Position numbers and translations under genes: made by a program. This document shows positions 61,701 through 64,000 of a DNA stretch of 64,000 bases, in pieces (position 1 is the stretch's first letter; each line of letters starts with the position of its first letter). The stretch covers positions 208,872 through 272,871 of the forward strand of contig DXWV01000059.1 in assembly GCA_019416685.1 (NCBI GenBank). The letters run 5' to 3'. Source of the stretch: Bacteroides sp. GTDB taxonomy: Bacteria > Bacteroidota > Bacteroidia > Bacteroidales > Bacteroidaceae. The notes beneath the pieces are model-generated. The model searched no databases. It was not told the DNA's origin and was given only the letters and a program-made list of their open reading frames with translations.

Positions 61701-62111
61701 GATGAAGAGAATGCTAAAGCTTGTTTTGAGAAAGCAACGATCGGTTCTTCGGAACCCCAACAGGCATTTTATTATAATGACCAGCAACCGGATAAAATAT
61801 TCTATCAGGGATTGGCATGGAGAGCATTAGGTGATGAAGATAAAGCACGTAGCTGTTTTAATAAGTTGATTAAACATGGTGAAAAACACCTCTTTGATAC
61901 GTGTCGCATAGATTACTTTGCTGTTTCGTTGCCGGATCTGGCTATCTGGGAAGATGATTTGAATAAGCGCAATCGTATTCATTGTAATTATGTGATGGGA
62001 TTGGGTTATCTGGGATTGAATGAAACAGCCAAAGCGATCGGTTTTCTGGATAAAGTCATAGAACTGGATATTAACCACCAGGGAGGGCAGAGCCATAGAA
62101 GTCTTATTTAG
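58776..62111 (+). CDS. DUF5107 and TPR protein
   Basis: 1111 aa from the ATG at 58776, 12 bases after the MFS stop; a TTG at 58764 is less likely. No signal peptide. The N-terminal DUF5107 domain, about 35-360 (PYPVVEKISDNKVDKKYHALFIENEYIKVMILPELGGRIHMAYDK, GISGGIEFNWPQHH-like region), has the beta-rich look of aldose-epimerase folds. From about 490 to the end there are about ten TPR units (PGNIRCNNAVGLLLMRKGQFAAAEEYFRTAV, ALDYYRKAEQA, ARSCFNKLIKHGEKH). The family is found with sugar transport and CAZyme genes; it may bind or process an intracellular sugar. Function unproven. Cytoplasmic, in operon with MFS and GALM. Confidence 0.85.
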   Translation: MEKITRHLIQSTVHTSEVRAWEEDILLPTYEIGKEEKNPIFLEKRVYQGSSGSVYPYPVVEKISDNKVDKKYHALFIENEYIKVMILPELGGRIHMAYDKVKQRHFVYYNQVVKPALVGLTGPWISGGIEFNWPQHHCPSTFLPTDFSIEENADGSKTIWCNEVERMFRTKGMQGFTLYPGKAYIEINVKIYNRTAFPQTFLWWANPAVVVNDHYHSVFPPDVNAVFDHGKRDVSSFPIATGVYYKQDYSAGVDISKYKNIPVPTSYMAIQSKYDFVGGYEADVQGGLLHVADHHVSPGKKQWTWGNGDFGKAWDRNLTDEDGPYIELMTGMYTDNQPDFSWLQPYEEKSWVQYFMPYSEVGYVKNATKDALLNIELKDGNAHLVLYTTGVNKDVHLLAKDIHGKILLDKIIQISPAEPFTVIFPVNDLKEEDIQTEIRDCEGKVMLTYQADKPEIKPVPDPAKAAKDPKDIASIEQLFLTGLHLEQYRHATYNPMDYYQEALRREPGNIRCNNAVGLLLMRKGQFAAAEEYFRTAVATLTERNPNPYDGEPSYNLGWSCKMQGKADEAYDAFFKSAWNAAWQDAAYYGLAQIDTAKGKYESALDKIDRSLIRNWHNHKARQLKVSILRKLNRKEEALSLIEESLKIDRFNMGCRFEYYLLTKDENSLVEMKTLMRHWEHAYIEYALDFAGAGLYEEAILFLQSYVAGANKVYPMIHYALGYFNACRGDNNKALDYYRKAEQADHSYCFPNRIEEVVILQNALALNSQGAKAAYSLGNFWYAARQYENAISCWETSVAIAPDFPTVWRNLSLAYYNKQNDKAKALDALEKAFQLDEHDSRILMELDQLYKRLGYSHERRLAFLEAHLPETEERDDLSIERITLYNQLGRYAEAKALIESRKFHPWEGGEGKITGQYVLCRVELARIALREQRYADALALLKETENYPYNLGEGKLANAEENDIWYYKGEAYRGLGDEENAKACFEKATIGSSEPQQAFYYNDQQPDKIFYQGLAWRALGDEDKARSCFNKLIKHGEKHLFDTCRIDYFAVSLPDLAIWEDDLNKRNRIHCNYVMGLGYLGLNETAKAIGFLDKVIELDINHQGGQSHRSLI

Positions 62112-62215
62112 AAGGAAGAGGGGAGAATGGAGAGGGGAGAAGTACTATGCAGCGTGATAGCGCAGCCCCTTCTCCATTCTTCCATCTCCATTCTCAATCT
62201 CCCTTCTTTTTCAAT
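62112..62215. repeat. Purine/pyrimidine inverted repeat between DUF5107 and epimerase genes
   Basis: A G/A-rich block (62112-62143, with GGAGAATGGAGA) faces a C/T-rich block (about 62169-62215, with TCTCCATTCTTCC and TCTCCATTCTC). They can pair imperfectly over 30 bases, enclosing a 25-base loop. No T-run. An intercistronic interspersed element, possibly affecting expression of the epimerase. Confidence 0.55.
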
Positions 62216-62224
62216 ATTTTGTTT

Positions 62225-63256
62225 ATGAAAGTAACGCATGAAATAGCAGCTTATACGGCGACGGGTGAACCTGTTTTTTTATTTAAAGTGGTCAATGGGA
62301 CCGGAGCTTATGTTGAGTTTACGAATTGGGGAGCCAGATGGATTACAGCAGCAGTACCTGACACTAACGGACATCTGACCAATGTGATAGTAGGTTATGA
62401 TACTTTGGAGGAGTATTTATCTGATACTTATTATATGGGTGCTACGATAGGACGTTTTGCCAACCGGATAGCAAATGCTTCATTTGTTATAGATGATATT
62501 ACTTATCAGTTGGAAACAAATGATGGGTGTAATACCAATCACGGAGGGACCACCGGATTCGATCAGAAACTGTGGCAGTGGGAGGAATTACCCAATGGAG
62601 TTCGCTTTATACTCACTTCACCCGATGGTGAAGGCGGTTATCCCGGAAACCTTGATGTGGTGGTGGATTATTACTGGGACGAGTGCAATGAACTGACAGT
62701 TAGCTATTTCGGGAAGTCAGATAAGATTACTTATCTGAATATGACGAATCATGCTTATTTTAATCTTAGTGGTACAAGGGGGAAGATCACTTCGCATCTT
62801 TTGACTATTCCTGCCGGGAGAATGCTGGATACAACACCCGCGTTTATTCCTACAGGTAAAATAATACCAGTGACAAATACCCCTTTTGATTTTACACATT
62901 GTAAACAGATAGGGCAGGAACTCTATGCTGATAACCAGCAATTACACAATAATAGAGGATATAATCATTGTTATGTATTAAAGGAACATTCTTCCTGCGA
63001 TATGCTGCAAGCTGCCTGTCTCTGCGAACCCGTATCTAAACGACGTTTGACTGTAATAACTGATTTACCCGGAGTACTGCTCTACACGGCAGGTTATTAT
63101 AAACTTCCCGATACAGCGGTATGCCTGGAAACTCAGTTTTTTCCCGATACACCTTCACACTCTCATTTTCCCTCTTGTTTGTTGAGCCCGGGACAAGCGT
63201 ATAATCAGCGAACTATATATAAATTTGACATAGATGACCGGGAAGTATATTCATAA
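62225..63256 (+). CDS. Aldose 1-epimerase (mutarotase)
   Basis: 343 aa from the ATG at 62225. A longer frame from 62147 runs through the inverted repeat, encodes a low-complexity N-terminus and is rejected. It interconverts alpha and beta anomers of sugars such as galactose. Motifs: FTNWGARWITAAVPD, GATIGRFANRIANASF, NTNHGGTTGFDQKLW, MTNHAYFNLSG with the catalytic His, and VCLETQFFPDTPSH with the catalytic Glu. No signal peptide, so cytoplasmic, converting the sugar delivered by the MFS transporter. Converges with the second AraC gene with no gap between the stop codons. Confidence 0.92.
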   Translation: MKVTHEIAAYTATGEPVFLFKVVNGTGAYVEFTNWGARWITAAVPDTNGHLTNVIVGYDTLEEYLSDTYYMGATIGRFANRIANASFVIDDITYQLETNDGCNTNHGGTTGFDQKLWQWEELPNGVRFILTSPDGEGGYPGNLDVVVDYYWDECNELTVSYFGKSDKITYLNMTNHAYFNLSGTRGKITSHLLTIPAGRMLDTTPAFIPTGKIIPVTNTPFDFTHCKQIGQELYADNQQLHNNRGYNHCYVLKEHSSCDMLQAACLCEPVSKRRLTVITDLPGVLLYTAGYYKLPDTAVCLETQFFPDTPSHSHFPSCLLSPGQAYNQRTIYKFDIDDREVYS

Positions 63257-64000
63257 CTATCCCTTTTTCTTCGCTTTATATTCCGAAGGTGGAATTCCCA
63301 TTGTTTTGGTAAACAACCGGGAAAAATAAAGAGAATCTTCGTAACCGACTAACGGACTTATCTGGCTGATTTTCATATCTGTGAAGTCCAGATAATGGCA
63401 TGCCTCCTGTATTCTAAGATAATTCAGGTATCGCAGAGGTGAAGATCCGGTTTTTTCTTCAAACAGGTTTGAAAAGTAGGAAGCAGACAGCTTTACTTCG
63501 CGGGCAATATCCGTAAGACGAATTTTTTTATTCAGGTTTTCTTTCATATAATGAATGGCAAGCTGCACTACGTCTTTACGTGAGTTATTCATAGAACCGC
63601 AGTCGCGGTACTCTCCGATAAATTTCATGGAACCCAGAAAATGAAACAGGCTGGTGGTGGCGTACAGCATATAATTCTTGTTGTATCCGGAACTGATGGA
63701 AGAATAAATTTCTTCAAAAAGCGTCAGGCGTTCTTTGATACGGGAGTGTGCCTCGGGAGTAATATTACGCGGACGGTCAAAGCCTGCACTAAAGAATGCT
63801 GCTTTATCCCCGTCAAAATGTATCCAATAAATTGTCCATGGATTGGTGGCATTACTGCCATAAGCGTGAGCCTGGTGTTTGGGAAGAATAAAGAATTGAT
63901 TAGAGGTGATTTTATATCGTTGATGATTCAACTCAAACCAGCCTTCTCCTTCTACACAGTAAATAAGAACAAACTCGTTCACTTCTTCGGCACTTCGCTC
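63257..64000 (-). CDS. AraC-family regulator (5' end outside window)
   Basis: At least 248 residues; the frame stays open to the right edge. The GTG at 63982 is not the real start, because upstream codons continue the alignment with the paralogue at 49216. It has the sensor cupin (NEFVLIYCVEGEGWFELNHQRYKITSNQFFILPKHQAHAYGS) and the double HTH (IRLTDIAREVKLSASYFSNLFEEKTGSSPLRYLNYLRIQEACHYLDFTDMKISQISPLVGYEDSLYFSRLFTKTMGIPPSEYKA). The recognition region ISPLVGxxDxLYFSRLFT is nearly the same in both AraC proteins, so they may bind similar DNA. It bounds the GH92/MFS cluster on the right. Confidence 0.9.
   Translation of the reverse strand, partial: ERSAEEVNEFVLIYCVEGEGWFELNHQRYKITSNQFFILPKHQAHAYGSNATNPWTIYWIHFDGDKAAFFSAGFDRPRNITPEAHSRIKERLTLFEEIYSSISSGYNKNYMLYATTSLFHFLGSMKFIGEYRDCGSMNNSRKDVVQLAIHYMKENLNKKIRLTDIAREVKLSASYFSNLFEEKTGSSPLRYLNYLRIQEACHYLDFTDMKISQISPLVGYEDSLYFSRLFTKTMGIPPSEYKAKKKG

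Noticed and set aside
62147..62224. N-terminal extension of the aldose epimerase
   Set aside because: It encodes Phe/Ser/Pro low complexity arising from the inverted repeat; the ATG at 62225 gives the family start.

Overview
The window is chromosomal DNA of a gut Bacteroides or a close relative. The evidence is promoters of the Bacteroides type (TTTG about 20 bases before TAnnTTTG), SusC/SusD transporters, an ECF sigma/FecR pair, a hybrid two-component system (HTCS), many secreted glycoside hydrolases and weak Shine-Dalgarno use. I saw no rRNA, tRNA, CRISPR array, transposase or phage gene.

Layout. (1) 1-5373, housekeeping: partial xerD, then aroQ, pyk, an O-methyltransferase, rbfA and a LolC/LolE-type permease. 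(2) 5479-19313, one leftward unit: ECF sigma, FecR, SusC with an STN domain, SusD, a zinc metallohydrolase lipoprotein, a DUF4302 lipoprotein, a PKD/jelly-roll secreted protein and an internally duplicated LRR protein. It looks like a sigma/anti-sigma controlled outer-membrane uptake system with proteolytic rather than glycan-cutting accessories. (3) 19484-22273: an OmpR-type two-component system, and facing it a DUF3267-like membrane protein that has lost its HExxH zinc ligands. (4) 22688-36901: a glycan-degradation cluster (FG-GAP protein, GH97, GH2, GH43, FG-GAP protein, GH3) around a divergent GH97/GH2 promoter. (5) 37290-48348: accessory AT-rich genes, including unusual lipoproteins with small membrane-protein partners, a membrane-anchored regulator, a transglutaminase-fold protein, a glutaminase-A-like protein with a short C-terminus, a stand-alone winged helix and an O-antigen-ligase/TPR protein. 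(6) 48535-64000: a cupin, an AraC regulator, an HTCS, GH92, a sugar MFS transporter, a DUF5107-TPR protein, aldose epimerase and a second AraC regulator.

The main discovery from reading the intergenic DNA is a shared operator. Five promoters (GH97, GH2, the transglutaminase operon, GH92 and the MFS operon), spread over 30 kb, each carry two direct 17-bp half-sites (consensus near RTAADATTRTCCATATC) with starts exactly 21 bp apart. In all five, the -7 box begins exactly 20 bases after the second half-site. This is the geometry of an AraC-type activator on a direct-repeat site. It ties regions 4, 5 and 6 into one candidate regulon, most simply run by the HTCS or by one of the two AraC proteins. 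The regulon has no SusC/SusD of its own in this window; its transporter candidate is the inner-membrane MFS protein.

Other structure includes three intergenic arrays of four short units (periods 21, 22 and 23 bp), an array of four 11-bp repeats between the two-component system and the DUF3267 gene, and several long inverted repeats between genes. Start sites were moved from the longest reading frame where a signal peptide, a gene overlap or a promoter position argued for it; those cases are stated in the entries.
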